Position numbers and translations under genes: made by a program. The notes beneath the pieces are model-generated. The model saw nothing but the letters and a program-made list of their open reading frames with translations, was not told the DNA's origin and did no database searches. Positions 1-12,190 of a stretch of DNA of 64,000 bases are shown here, one piece after another. The DNA is from Paramecium sonneborni (Eukaryota; Ciliophora; Oligohymenophorea; Peniculida; Parameciidae), in the NCBI GenBank assembly GCA_905182985.1, contig CAJJDN010000072.1, forward strand, positions 175,044-239,043. Reading direction: 5' to 3'. How positions within the stretch are numbered: the first letter of the stretch is position 1; every line of letters begins with the position of its first letter.

Positions 1-2249
1 AATAAGAGATTGAACAATTTATATCTTAATAAACAGAAATAAGTGATTTAGAAAGAATAAGAATGAAAAATTTAGATGATAAACTTGGTACAAATACACA
101 TTTTCATGAAATTAAATCATATGAAGAGAGATTGGATTCTGATAATGTGATGAGAAGATAAGTATTAGCAAGAAGAGAATTATAAAAAGAGAAAGATTTA
201 GCAATTTAACATTTATTTGATCCAGATCCATAATAAAAAGTTTAGAAACCTTGGATTCGTCATATTAATGATTTTACATCTGAAGCTATTAAATAAAGTA
301 TAAATTAAAACAAATATTTATTATTAGTTCCTTATCCAAAACATCCAAAAGTGTTTTAAGAAGGGGATTTCTTTAGATATTTTGAAGAAAAACATTATGA
401 AGTTGATAAGGTAGCTCAATTTGATTTTTCGGAATCATTATACACTTAATTAGTTTAAATTTAGACTTTGAGAAGGGAAGAAACAGTTAAACATAGATAT
501 TTTGAATTATTAGATTGTTATTAGAATATTCCAATCGTATTTAAAGATTACACATATTTCAGTAAGAATCCTAAAGAAGGTCATCCAGTGTATAATATAT
601 ATAAGAGGAAAAATTAAAGTAAGAGTTTTTAAACTATTTAATGAGAGCAGCAATTTAGACAATGAACTTATTAAAGATGATGATGAATTAGTATTAAGTG
701 GTAAAATAATTGCAGATTTAATTCCTAAACACTATGAAGATCTGATTTTAGATATTGAAGTATATATATAATTTATTAATTTTAAAGGAGGAGAAAATTT
801 AATAATTATATAAAGACTTTTAGCCTAATTAGACTCATGATATATATGGATGTATAATAGAATAATAAGGATTATGTTTTTTAATTGTTCGTTCTAATTA
901 AATTTAATTAGTTTTAGAAAATGTTGATAATACTTTTGCGTTCTTTCAAAATTACCTCTATTATATTGAAAAATCAGATCTTGATCATTAAAAATATGTA
1001 TTATAACTTAATTTAGATGATTTTGAGGATAGAAAAATTATATATTAAATATCACCAGGTGAGATTGCTAAAATAAAGAATTTTGGATTAGGAAAAGCTG
1101 CAATTGAAATTTAAATTGCTAATGAAAATAAATTTATTGATTTAAATGGAAAAGATATTGTATAATAAAAGAAAGGATATAAGTTTAATATAGATTAAAA
1201 TGAGGTTAATACTTTTATAAGTTAAATTCCATTAGAAGAGTAATCTAAATAAATTAAAACATCAGAGGGTTAACTTGTCTATGAATGTAAGAAAGGAAGT
1301 ATTTAAGCATTTTCTGCAAATGATAATTTTTTGGCTATACAAGAAAGAGATAATTAGAATTTAATTCCAGATAGATTAATAATTATTAAAGAAAAGAAGA
1401 ATCATGAATTAGTTATATAAGAATCTTAATATTCTATAAACTTAGAGTCTTAGTAAATTAAGGAGTCAAATTTATTATATTTTAATTTGATTTGCCCCTA
1501 TAAGCCATTTTAAATATTGAAATATAATACTGATATTAAAGCAATATCTTTACATTTCTCTGAATAATTACCTGGCTTTGATTATAACAAACTTTAAATC
1601 GAGACTTTTAAGATATCAGAGGATTTTAATGTTTGTGTTTCATATTTATAAGATTTACCTGTGTAATTTGTTTTGATATATTTAATTGATTAAGAATAAT
1701 ATTAATCATTAAGTTAAGAGGATGTAATTCTATATGAGAATGGTTGTGGAATTTGTTAGATAATTGTTAATCCTAATTGTTAATAATAAGTTTTAGATAA
1801 TCTTTAGAAAGTATTTTAAGAAGTTTGTGTACTTTCTGGCAAAGTAATATTGAAAACAAAGGGAGCATTATCTGGTTTGATAGGAAGTTATACTCACTTT
1901 TTTGTTTAATAATTTTATGGATTTATATGTCATGTAAAAGATTAATGTAAATTAGAATGGATTATTTGATAATAAAAAAGAAATGATTGGTTTACCAATA
2001 AGTTCTTATGATATTACAAGAGTACCAAGTTTAAGAAATACATATATAAGTTACACATTGAATGATGAATTGACATATTAATCATAAAAAATGGTTGCTT
2101 TATTGAGAGAAAATAAAGATAATGAAGTGGATTAAAAGTATTTAAATAAATAATCTTTAAGAAAGGAGTTTGGAGTAGTATTATAATAATGTGATTCAGA
2201 TTATGATGAAGCTATCTTTAGATTAACATTTATATTGTCTATTTTATGA
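1..2249 (+). CDS. 3' part of a large unrecognised protein
   Basis: The frame is open from base 3 with TAA/TAG as Gln and ends at TGA 2247-2249. Three introns restore one frame: 619-658 (40 nt), 760-787 (28 nt, AAG acceptor) and 1934-1955 (22 nt). The remaining exons make 719 codons exactly, which supports the model. The 5' end lies outside the window. The product is acidic and hydrophilic, with many Gln, Glu and Asp residues. It has a short Cys-containing segment near 1740-1830 (CGICRQ, then VNPNC) and a hydrophobic last ten residues. I do not recognise the family. Its 3' end faces that of the next gene, 123 bp away. Confidence 0.7.
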
Positions 2250-2372
2250 TTATTTTTAAGAGTATATTTTAATTTATCAAAACAATAACGAAACAAATTT
2301 GAATTAAAGTATAGAAATAATTAGTAGTCTAAAATAATAATTATGGATTTGTATATTATGTAATATAATAAC

Positions 2373-2731
2373 TCATTCTTCAGCAGCAGCTTATTTTGCT
2401 TTGAATTCTTTCTCTTATTATAGAGCATAATCAATGGTTCGCTGAAATATAATAATACAATAGTTACTTTTTTATTGTTGAATTAATAAACCCAGAGCCA
2501 TGGATAATAACATAATGCAAAAATGACAAATGAGTTAGCAAAAATATATACTTACCAAGCCCAAGGATTATCAGCTACATTTCTACCTAAGAATCTCCAA
2601 AGTGCTTTAACTTTAGGATCAGCATTCAATCTAGATACAACTTATGGTTTTCTGACTAGAAATTCATATTTTATTAAATCATACCGAAACTTGGTTTCAC
2701 TGTTTATTAATATGGAATAGTCTTAAACCAT
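2373..2731 (-). CDS. Small single-span membrane protein
   Basis: ATG at 2731-2729, one 26-nt intron at 2442-2467 (GTA...CAG), TGA at 2373; 110 aa. The protein begins MVQDYSILIN, has a basic stretch with KALWRFLGRN, then one hydrophobic aromatic segment around residues 57-80 (VYIFANSFVIFALCYYPWLW). It ends in a charged Lys/Glu/Ala tail. The shape resembles small accessory subunits of mitochondrial membrane complexes, but I cannot name a family. It lies between two converging or tandem neighbours with under 125 bp on either side. Confidence 0.6.
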
Positions 2732-2796
2732 TAAGGAGTGTAATCCTTTACATTATTGTAAATCAATCTGCCGTAAACCATTAATAAATATATTAA

Positions 2797-5642
2797 TCAA
2801 AATTATATATATTAGAGAATAGCAGATAATTCAAACAAATCAAAAGGTTTTGCAATGAAATAATCTATTCCTGAATTAAAACAATTTAATTTAAGCTCCA
2901 TATCACTGTAACTAGCCATTGCAATTATGAATCCTCTGTCTATTTATTGACTTATAAATAAATTCTTTATTTCTTTTATTAATTCCACTCCACTTTACTA
3001 TAAAATTCTAATCAAAATATTACAGGTAGATATGCATCAATAAAGTATAATAAATAAGCTCCATTTCTACATCTACATGGATTTTATTATTTATTTCTAA
3101 TAAGTGATAAACTTTATTATTAAGTAAATGCTTTATCTGATCTTACCTCATATTTATTTAATAGAATCTATAATACTTATACATTTAAATAGTCATTATC
3201 AGCAATAATCACTTTTGAACAACATTGATTGGTTAATTTATATTTAATTACAGATTATAAGAATTTTGGATTTAATTCAGGTGGATCTAAATTAGGATTA
3301 GTACTATCTCCAAAATCTAAACTACTTGTTGGAGGTTTTGATGAATTATTAACACCTGATTCACTTTTAACTATTCTTGAAGGATTATTATTCAAACTTT
3401 TCGGAAATTGAGAATCTTAAAATTTAATTGTTCCACCTGAATTACTTTAATATTGAGATCCCAATGGTTTTATTTGTGGTGATTCTTACTTAATTTTAGA
3501 TATTTATGAAAAATGAGCACTTTATAAATCAAATTGTGTGTCAGGTTTTAATGAATATTATTTGGATATTTAAGTAAATGACATATATTTTGATTCTTCA
3601 TTTTTATAATGAGAACTCTCTTAAGCCTAGGCTAAAAGCATTGATAAAGATGTTTCAAAAGGTCTTTTAAATTTCATCTATTAAGCATAACATGCTTATT
3701 ATTTACTATTAATTGAAAGTGATTCTACAGTAAATGTAAATGTTCCTGACATATTATTATCAAAGCTTAATTCTAAAGGTTTTCTAAGTGATCCGGATAA
3801 TAAAAATGCTATCATTGCAGAAACTTATAATTCCAAAAGATTACTCATATCAAAATCTTTACAATTATTTTTCATTAATTAAGATGTATTTTTTAACACA
3901 TTAGAATAACCTAATTAAGAAATCTCATCTCTAAATGGAATATCTTTTATTTAAAATTAAAAATTGTTTGGAGAAACTTAATGAATGTCAATTCTTATTT
4001 TTTAAGTTACTGTGTATTTTATTGCAATTTCAAATAAACATTTTAAAACTTATTTGGTCTATCAAATCAATTAATATTTATATTACTCTTTCAGAATCAT
4101 TATAAACTAACATATCTTAGTCTATTATAGGTATTATTGATATCTCCTTAATCTTTAAGCAATCATCATAAATTAATTGTAATTCATCCAAAATATCAGT
4201 TATTTTAAATGTTGAATTACGAAATGTAAGTTAATTTATCAATTATAAAGTCAAATCTTTCATAGTACTTAAAAACATCATAAATTTTTAAGTGCTCATA
4301 CGCATTTATTTTAAATAATCTTTCTAAACTTTTCCATTATTTTTCTCTATGTCATGAGAACATAGTAAAATCAATAAATGTATAGCATTTATATAATTAG
4401 TTGATTCAGATAAAAAAGTTTAAAATACATTTTGAAATTAAAGAGGCTCATCCAAAACTCTTTTTGAAGTTGCTTTTTAAACAGGCTCAAACATAAACAT
4501 TGTATAAAGTTTCTATTTCACTTCTGTTACTAAAACTTTTATGTTTAAGTTATCAAAATCTAATTCATCGTTCTTAATCTTGAAAAGTTAGAATGTAAAA
4601 AATTTCCATCTAAAATTAATTGTTTATTTACTTTGAATAATTATTATATAATCTTCCTATCATCTCTCTAATTTTATGTAATCCTCCCTTAATTTTATAT
4701 CTACTATGTATTGTATTATCCAAATATATAGAACTATTAATCATTAGATCAATGTTACTTATCTTAATCTAAGTCAATTTCAGAATTTTCAAATAAATCA
4801 TTGACTTCACGACTACCAATCACAATGACGGATTCCAAAAATGTTGATTCATAATCTATTTGTAATCCTTTATTTTTATTTTTATCCAGTTTTCCAAGAA
4901 AGAAATTTTGATAAACAATTTCAAAATTTTAATTGTAAACCAAAATGGATTAATTATGAATCCAAGCCCTAATAAATAATATAGAGAATAAATACATTTA
5001 AGCTAATACATCATCTTCTTCATTACATTACAAATCCATTATTATAGGACTGTTCATTACATCAGGATAATCTACTTCAGGAGAACGATTTAAATTTTCT
5101 TGATTCTATTATTGTGATGATTATTTATCAAATTAATTTGATTTCTATTTAAAAGTTATTAGATTTGTCTATTAATTTTAAATTGATTCCTTTTTCTCTT
5201 TTCTTAAACTTGTTCTGCTGTCATATAATATTACACTTAATATTACAAACATATATGGAATTGTATAGTAAAATTTAAATATATTTGGCTACAAAATAGA
5301 ATTTATTGATGAACCAACACCTACAATAATTTTGAATACTTTATCAGTATCAGTTAGTATTATTATTTATGCACATATTTATTATTAGAAACAATCTAAG
5401 GATAATTCAGAATATATTGCCAACCATTGTAGATATTTGAATATTTGTTCTAGTTTCTACATATTGTAATAATTATGATGATTTAAATATTGATTGAGTA
5501 GTATCAGTATAATATTAATGGAAAGCAATAAATTTTGATATAACAAAAAGGAAGGATTGATTAGACTTATGATTATTAACAATTATTTTCTAAAAAATTT
5601 CATTAAATTAAGAATTTTATAAAACATAAATATTTGATTCAT
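2797..5642 (-). CDS. Hybrid histidine-kinase-like protein with degenerate kinase core
   Basis: ATG at 5642 (other in-frame ATGs at 5627 and 5603), four introns (4734-4758, 4610-4631, 4059-4086, 2998-3023), TGA at 2797; 914 aa. The N-terminus has hydrophobic segments, including one with YTIPYMFVILSVILY, followed by basic residues. The middle aligns with a HisKA/HATPase core. The usual phospho-acceptor His box reads FLSTMKDLTLQ, with no His, and the N-box region reads NLLELQVSAMIAF, with no Asn. The C-terminus is a receiver domain with the acidic pair (VIIADNDYLN), a candidate phospho-Asp (FIDAYLP) and the Lys (IAKPFD). Phosphotransfer from its own kinase core therefore looks unlikely. Inference: a receiver-bearing scaffold or partner of another kinase. 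Confidence 0.75.
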
Positions 5643-6134
5643 TTAAAGAGCGGTATTAATTTAAAGTATGCAATTTGAATTAATTTATTCTTTATTTTTC
5701 ATTATTTAAATTTGAAATTACTATATATGTCTAAAACAATCAAATTTATCAAATAAAAAGAATTAATTATTGTTAAGCTTGTGAAATAAATATTTTTTTT
5801 TTTTATTTTTTAGTAATTTAATTGTTTAAAATTGTGTATGAGTTTAGAAATCAATAAAATACTTATTATACATAGTTTAATGATTGGATAAACTGTGATA
5901 TAAATTGATTTTACATTATACGTTATATATTAAATTTTTTATTCGTTTTTAAAACAGAAGAAGAGTAGAATTTCTGTAAATAAAGAGTTAATAGATGTTT
6001 ATTGATATATTTGATAATCATAATATATTATCAAAAATCATTCCACATATTTATTAATTTATGTTTAAGTTGTGTATTTTGACATGCAAATAAACTTAAA
6101 AAACTTTAGAATTTTTGATTTTTTTAATTTAAGC
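5643..6134. other. Divergent intergenic region, 492 bp
   Basis: This lies between the start codons of the kinase-like gene (-) and the cysteine-rich gene (+), so it must hold both promoters. It is AT-rich, with a run of ten T near 5793. I see no coding frame with normal composition and no recognisable motif. Confidence 0.5.
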
Positions 6135-6917
6135 ATGATAACATTTGTTCTCTTCTGTTTTTTAGTTCTAGGTCAAGCTATGAAAGTTTCTTATAGCAAA
6201 TAATGCACCTGCTAAAAATTTTCAACAGACACAAGTTGCTTAGAGTAAACAAACTGTATTTGGAGAAGTGATGGTTGCCAAGCAAGAGCTTGCACTGAAT
6301 ATTACGATAAAGATAAATGTAATAGGGTTGCATCTTGCTCATGGAATGTATCTAAATGTCAAACATTTACTAAATGTTCTGATTACTACATGAATGACTC
6401 TTTTGATTGCTATAAAATAGGTGATCAAAACTTAAATTAATTTTGTGAGCCTTCAGAAAATGCAAATAAATGTTAAGAATATAAAATCTAATTATGTGGA
6501 GATGTAGAAGAAGATTGTACAGGATTCTAAAGTCAATGGAGTATGTGTTACTGGAATAATAACAGATGTAATGTTATTGATATCAGATATTGTGATAAAT
6601 TGTTTAACAACGATTTATGTATTATATTTGGAGAGGGTCTTGGATGCTAATGGAAAGAGAATAAATGTATAGCCATATCTTGTTCAGATTTTACTTCTGA
6701 GAGTAATTGTGTTTTATAAAGATAAAACTTTATAGAAGATGATCCATTACTTTGTAGATGGTATGAAAATTAATGTGAAGAAGCTTAAGATGTTTCTCAT
6801 CTTGATTTTTCTAATTGTCTTGTCAATTCCTTCTATAATTATATTTGGGACTCAATTAATAAAGAATGTGTTTCTTGTTAAACCTATATCCCACCAAAGA
6901 CAACGACAACGCCTTGA
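6135..6917 (+). CDS. Secreted cysteine-rich protein, surface-antigen-like
   Basis: Single exon from ATG 6135 to TGA 6915-6917; 260 aa. It starts with a signal peptide (MITFVLFCFLVLGQA) and continues as Cys-rich repeats with W/C spacing such as CIWRSDGC and CSWNVSKC. This pattern is seen in Paramecium surface antigens and their small relatives. The C-terminus is a short Thr/Pro tail (PPKTTTTP) with no hydrophobic GPI-attachment segment, so the product is probably secreted. It is much shorter than the related genes at 53587-55623 and 55753-58044 and close in size to the one at 46490-47431. Confidence 0.75.
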
Positions 6918-7221
6918 TATGCAACATGATTATTTTATTTAGATATTAAACATTATTCATTGTAATTCTATAAATATCTCATCTTTAATATTTTATATTT
7001 AATTATCAATGAATATGATTAATTAAATAATTTTTTATAAATTTATTTCTTTTCATATTAATCTATATACCTACCAGTTATTTTTTTATTCACAATCTTC
7101 ATTGTTTTTTTTTTATATTCAAATCTATATAAATTCATTTCCTTTTGATTTCATTTGTTTTTTATTTATTCTCTCTTTGAACAATTAAATCATTACAAAC
7201 TAACAACTTTATTTAAGTAAA
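6918..7221. other. Intergenic, no gene seen
   Basis: About 300 bp of very AT-rich sequence between two plus-strand genes. Only short frames without normal amino-acid composition are present. Confidence 0.5.
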
Positions 7222-9059
7222 ATGTCTCAGACATTAACATAATAAGACCTTTAAAGAAAATCTTAAAAAAAAATATTATATTTTACGTAAGAAATTAATA
7301 AATATAGGTAAAGCTTTCAAATTGTTTAATGTTATTTGAAATAATTATAAACATTTTTCATTTTACTCTTAATCTATATATTAATTTTTAAATTTTGATC
7401 TTTTAAGCGACTATTATTTGTAATTGATCTAATTAGAATTAATTATTCTAAATTAGGATAATTCAAAAAGGGTTCATAACAAATTAAGAAAGCTTATAAT
7501 TGATTTTAATAATAAATTATACATTTAATTAAATAAAAAATTCATGCTTATGTGCTGTTGTTAATAATTTACAAATCAAATTTAGAGATTTATTTTATGA
7601 AAAGGATATATAGATAGATATAAAAATAGATGAAAATTAGTAATGAATTAGTTTAAATGTACAACAATGTCAAAGAAAATTAATCATAGATGATAAAGAT
7701 GAAGTAAAAGAATGATTAACATATTGAAAATAAATGAATATTAATAAAATAAAGAATTCTAGTTAGAAAAAATTGAGCCTGTAGTTTCAAATATTAAGAT
7801 ATATTGTAAAATATTCATAAATTTGAGAAACGAAAATCTTCATTTGACTATTAATTAATGTTGATGATTATTTCATTTTTAAGTCTAAAGTAATTTTGAA
7901 CTTGATTTAGATGATTCAAAGAGACTTTTGAAAATAAAATCTTTAGGTCTTTAATAACAGAAAAAAAAATCAAAAAAAAATTATAGATTAATTATTATTT
8001 CAAATAGTTAGATTACACTAAATTAAATGGCAATAAAATAATTAGATAATTTACTTGTTTGCTGATACATTAATCTTTTAAGGAATAATTATGGAAAAAG
8101 AATTCCTAAAAAAGAATACTAGGATCATGGCAAATTATATTTTTAAGAAATTAATTCAGTTGAAATAATGTAAAAGAAGGATAAATATACAGATTCTCAT
8201 AGGGATAGAATTATTGAAATAATATATGAATAATTTGAAATTTTTTATACATCTATATATTATAAAAATTAATGGGAATTACATGTTCAAAACGCAAAAT
8301 TAATAGCTAAAAATATGTATAGGTTTAAGCAAAACCAATTCAAGCTAGTTTAAGTACTTCAAAAGAGGCATTAGCATTTTGTGATTCATAAGACTTAGCT
8401 AATATAATGAGAACCAAGCCAGTCAAATAATATTTATAAGACGTAATTAAGAAGTAATAAATCTATTTTGATTCTTGTGAATAATTAACACATATAATAG
8501 AGAGAAAATCTGAAATTTTATTAAGATGTTATAATGATTTTACTGAGAAAGCTTTAAAAATAAAACTCATAGTACTAAAATACTATAATGAGAATTTTTT
8601 GGCTTATTAGAAGTTTGAACCTGGTTGCATATAAGAAAATGATTTAGTAGCAAATGAAACTATGCAAGTATAATATCTGATTTGCATGATAAGATTCTTC
8701 TTGAGACTATTATCATTCTAAATTGTTTGATGGATAAAAATTTTGATGAAGAATAAGAATTATGGTGGGGAAATGATTATTTTAAAAATAGAATTTAAAA
8801 TCTGGGTGGAATAGTGGAAGATAGAATTTAAAATGACCAAATTGTTTAACCTATTGTTCAATATTTATAAGCATTAATAAATAAAGTTACATAATCTTTA
8901 CCAATTAATCAATAATAATAATAATAATAAAAGCCTTTTCAGCATAATCAATCTGTTGTAAATAGTACAGCAATTGCTTAAGTACATTTGACAAAATTTT
9001 ATAATGATCTTAAATTAGAATTTGCAAGAGATGCTGGTGAGGAATAGATTGTTTCTTGA
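7222..9059 (+). CDS. VHS-like trafficking protein, 5' part unresolved
   Basis: The 3' two thirds are clear. From about 7900 a frame reads through LIIISNSQITLNQMAIKQ, a probable intron near 8054-8079, then NNYGKRIPKKEYQDHGKLY, which resembles the helical VHS domain of GGA/TOM1-type sorting proteins. Further introns lie at about 8310-8341 and 8668-8693 (26 nt, AAG acceptor). The C-terminal half has long helices, a poly-Gln run and a stop at 9057-9059. The region 7222-7880 contains coding-like pieces (ATG at 7222; SKLGQFKKGSQQ near 7450; FRDLFYEKDIQ near 7590) that I could not join. It may be the true N-terminus or a separate or decayed gene. The VHS call is by pattern only. Confidence 0.5.
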
Positions 9060-9102
9060 TTAAAATAAATCAATAATTATATTTATTAATATATTTTAAT
9101 TT

Positions 9103-9811
9103 ATGAATTAGCCTTATCTTCATCCAGCAAATCAAATAATTTAAGATTAAGCACCAAAGGAAACCCTTTATATAACTGGATTGAATGATAAGATTAAATT
9201 AGAGGATATGAAATTTGTTTTATATATACTTTTTTCATAATTTGGAGAGGTCCTGTAAATGGTTATGAAAAAAACATAAAAATTAAGAGGTTAAGCATTT
9301 ATAGTATTTTAAAATATTACATATGCTACTAATGCTAAAGCAGCATTATCAGGTATGATTGTTTATGATAAACCATTGGTATCAATTACTAATATTTTAG
9401 ATTATTGAATTTGCCTATAAGAAGAGTGTTATTTTTGATAGAATTGAAGGCAAATTCTACTATAAATAAAAATAACATAAAGAATTGTAACCGAATTTAC
9501 CTAATGAGTTAATGAAGGAAAAAAAATAAAAAAAATTTGAAGACAAAATACAAAATAATAGCAATTTAAATTAGGGAGAAATCAATAATGTTTTATTGAT
9601 AGAATCATTGCCACCATTTGTTACAGAAATCATGTTATCAGAGTTATTTAGGTAATACCCTGGTTATTCACTCATTAAGTTGATACCTGCTAGAGGCTTG
9701 GCATTTGTTGAATACTAGAATGATGATTAAGCGACAGTTGCATTAAAGGGCTTAAGCAACTTTAAAATCACTCCTGAATGTCAATTAAAAGTTAAATATG
9801 CTAAAAAGTGA
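9103..9811 (+). CDS. U1A/U2B''-type spliceosomal RNA-binding protein
   Basis: ATG 9103, one 22-nt intron at 9379-9400, TGA 9809-9811; 228 aa. There are two RRM domains in the order typical of U1 snRNP A and U2 snRNP B''. RRM1 (residues ~18-105) has LYITGLND, then FGEVLQMVMKK and QAFIVFQN. RRM2 (about residues 150-228) starts LLIESLPPFVTEIMLSEL, contains GLAFVEYQ and ends LKVKYAKK. A Lys/Gln-rich linker separates them. Known role of the family: binding U1 or U2 snRNA stem-loops in the spliceosome. The sequence alone does not say which of the two snRNPs, and Paramecium-type genomes may have one protein for both. Confidence 0.9.
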
Positions 9812-10466
9812 AGAGTATATAAATTATATTATTTTTTATAACCTTTTTATTCATTTATGCTCATATATTTATAGATATATTAACAATTTTATTATATTAA
9901 TATTAATCACTAATCAATCTTTTAACATTATTATGTTATTCTATCATAAAAGTTCTTAAGGAGAGAAACAATTTTAACAATCCAAAATTAACTTTATACG
10001 TTATTCATTTATTTTTATTAACTAAAAAGTTTGGAATTTATGGAATCCAAACTAAAGAAATATTAATTTAGATACATACTTCTTATAATCTAATTTATAG
10101 ATTAATAAATTATAATTAACCTATTGTATTACGAACTAGTAATTTATTTTTTTAGAATTAATCCCATTATCATAAAAATAAAATCATATTTCTTTTTACT
10201 TCTTATCTATCCAATTAAATTTGATGATTTTCCTTAAATTTTATCTTTGTTCATACTAATAATATATTTATGAGATAGTTTCTTTGCAACTAAAAATATA
10301 TTGTCCTTCTTTTCTAAATAAAATTTAGCTTTTGCAATTTATTTAAACCAGAAGTATTAATTATTAGTTGATACTAAATAATACCATTTTTCCATTTAAA
10401 GTCATTGTAAGAAACTCTTTTTGAATATAAATTCAAGTGTATTATTAATTATAGAGTAAGCTGCAA
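9812..10466. other. Intergenic, possibly with gene remnants
   Basis: No complete gene resolved. The minus strand has a frame from 10466 down to 10251 with some coding-like pieces (YSKRVSYNDFKWKNG) and further open stretches down to about 10005, broken by TGA at 10251 and 10170. It could be 3' UTR of the next gene or a decayed gene. Confidence 0.35.
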
Positions 10467-10806
10467 TCATTAAAGTATTTGAAATTATTTAATTTTAAAG
10501 TGAAAATCTTTCTTAATCTATTTAATTGATGAATGACTATTTAATACATTTTTGGAGAATATTTATTTTAGATTATCAGAGAATTTTTTCTCCAACCTAA
10601 AAGAATTATATGCAAAATTAAGTAATTTTAAGTTTATCATCTTATATGCTGTATTAGTTTAAACCATCTTATTCATCTCTTTCTGCTATTTATTAAAACT
10701 AAATAACTGTAAAATCATTCTTATCGCTTCCCTCTGATTGATGGTAGATTTTATTTTGCTATATTTTTTTTTTTATTTTCAAAATTAATCTAACTTTGTT
10801 TTCCAT
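10467..10806 (-). CDS. Small hypothetical protein
   Basis: ATG at 10806 (MENKVRLILK), TGA at 10467. Two introns are inferred: a 22-nt one near 10677-10698 that starts GTT, and a 30-nt one near 10518-10547. With both removed the exons total 96 codons, 95 aa. The product is basic and helical, with no known domain. The model depends on the two introns; without them the frame breaks. I am unsure of it. Confidence 0.4.
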
Positions 10807-11070
10807 AAATTATATATCTGATTTATGTCAAATTACTTATTTCTTAAAAGTAAGCCTGATTTTATCTATCCTAAATTTTTATCGTATTAGTTCTTTATGA
10901 ATTTTGGAGGATTAGATAGATCAGTTTATATTTTTTGGGTAATTGCTTATTTATAAATAGATAATTATCAATATTGGTGGCATATCAATAAGGTTTTTTA
11001 TTTTAATTACCTTTATATTTTCATACTTGTCAAAAATATTTAGAAATATTAATAAATAAGTGATTATAAT

Positions 11071-11981
11071 TCATTACTTCTCTGTATCTAAATCAGGTAT
11101 TTTTGTTATTTGAGTTACAGATTGTGAAACTTTATGACTTGAGCATTTTGTAGAAATCCAATACAGTGTATGATCAATTTTGGGTTCCCAATAACATACT
11201 AAATTGTAAAAGTAATGTGCATATATATATCCTGCAGGTACCTATAATAATATTTATAAAATTTACATCAATTGTATAATGAATTCTAAAAGAAATAACA
11301 ATAAAAGCTTAAAAGAATGATGAAATAAAAAAAAATAAGGCTATCCATTTCTTTCCCAATTTTCTCATTTCTAATGCACAAATAACCAGAAATCCAACAT
11401 GACCCTATTATTATGAATAAATTCTTACAGAATAAAAGAAATCTGAATACTTCCCATATTTTACAACAAAGGTTGGTACTCCTGGATCCTACCAATAGTA
11501 ATTATGAGCAAATTGAAGTTTAAAAATATTCAAATGAATAGCCCTGATTCCATAGAATATGATTAAAGCAGCAAAAAGCCTAAAATTTCTAACATAAAAC
11601 ACCCAATAGAGACTAACATAGAAAAATGCAAAGTCTAATATTAGGCCAGAAATCACTTGCATTAGAGAAGCAAACCTAATTACAATTTAAAATGAATAAG
11701 TACCATGTATGAGAATGATATAATTAATTGATTATATCTGTTTAGTTATGACCTAAGTCAAAAATGCCTTTTATGTCATCCTATGGTGTCCCCAATATTT
11801 CACCAATTTGAGTTATCACAATATAACTGAAAAAAATGAAAATTCTAAATCGAAAGTTATAGCAGGGATTATCAGGGACAGTACTTTATCTATGGTCAAA
11901 TTTCTAAGGGGTTTCAGGTTTTAGAACTTCGCATCCATGATAAATTGACAAATCTTATGTTTATTTATTTGAGATATGCAT
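11071..11981 (-). CDS. Sphingomyelin-synthase-like phosphotransferase (PAP2_C family)
   Basis: ATG 11981, introns at 11676-11703, 11405-11428 and 11242-11266, TGA 11071; 277 aa. It is a multi-span membrane protein. The two catalytic signatures of the sphingomyelin/ceramide phosphoethanolamine synthase family are present: SDFFYSGHVGF, which is completed only when the 24-nt intron is removed, and the second one RIHYTIDV, split by the 25-nt intron. The three histidine/aspartate residues of the triad are therefore intact. Family role: transfer of a phospho-head group from a glycerophospholipid to ceramide, at the Golgi or plasma membrane. In ciliates the head group may be ethanolamine or aminoethylphosphonate rather than choline; that is inference. 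Confidence 0.85.
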
Positions 11982-12190
11982 TTTAATAATATTATTTATT
12001 AAATATTTAATCATTCATTAAGTATTGCATTCATGATATTATTTAAATTTTATTTAAAATGTTAGCAATATTGTTATTAACATACTTCTTTAACTTAAAT
12101 CAAAGGAATATTAATAGTACATCTTTTATCATATTTTTAATTACCAATCCTATTAGAGATATAACGCATTTATTTAATTATTTATAATAT

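Noticed and set aside
8668..8693. A frameshift in the VHS-like gene
   Set aside because: A 26-nt intron with an AAG acceptor restores the frame exactly.
10467..10469. TGA as selenocysteine
   Set aside because: The downstream frame is not convincing and no selenoprotein family or insertion element is visible.
10170..10985. One long minus-strand gene through this whole interval
   Set aside because: It needs a shift at an 11-A run and passes several TGA codons. A shorter gene with two small introns (10467-10806) explains the best coding part.
10897..11130. A plus-strand frame starting MNFGGLDRSVYIFW
   Set aside because: It is AT-driven and hydrophobic, and it runs antisense into the well-supported sphingomyelin-synthase-like gene.
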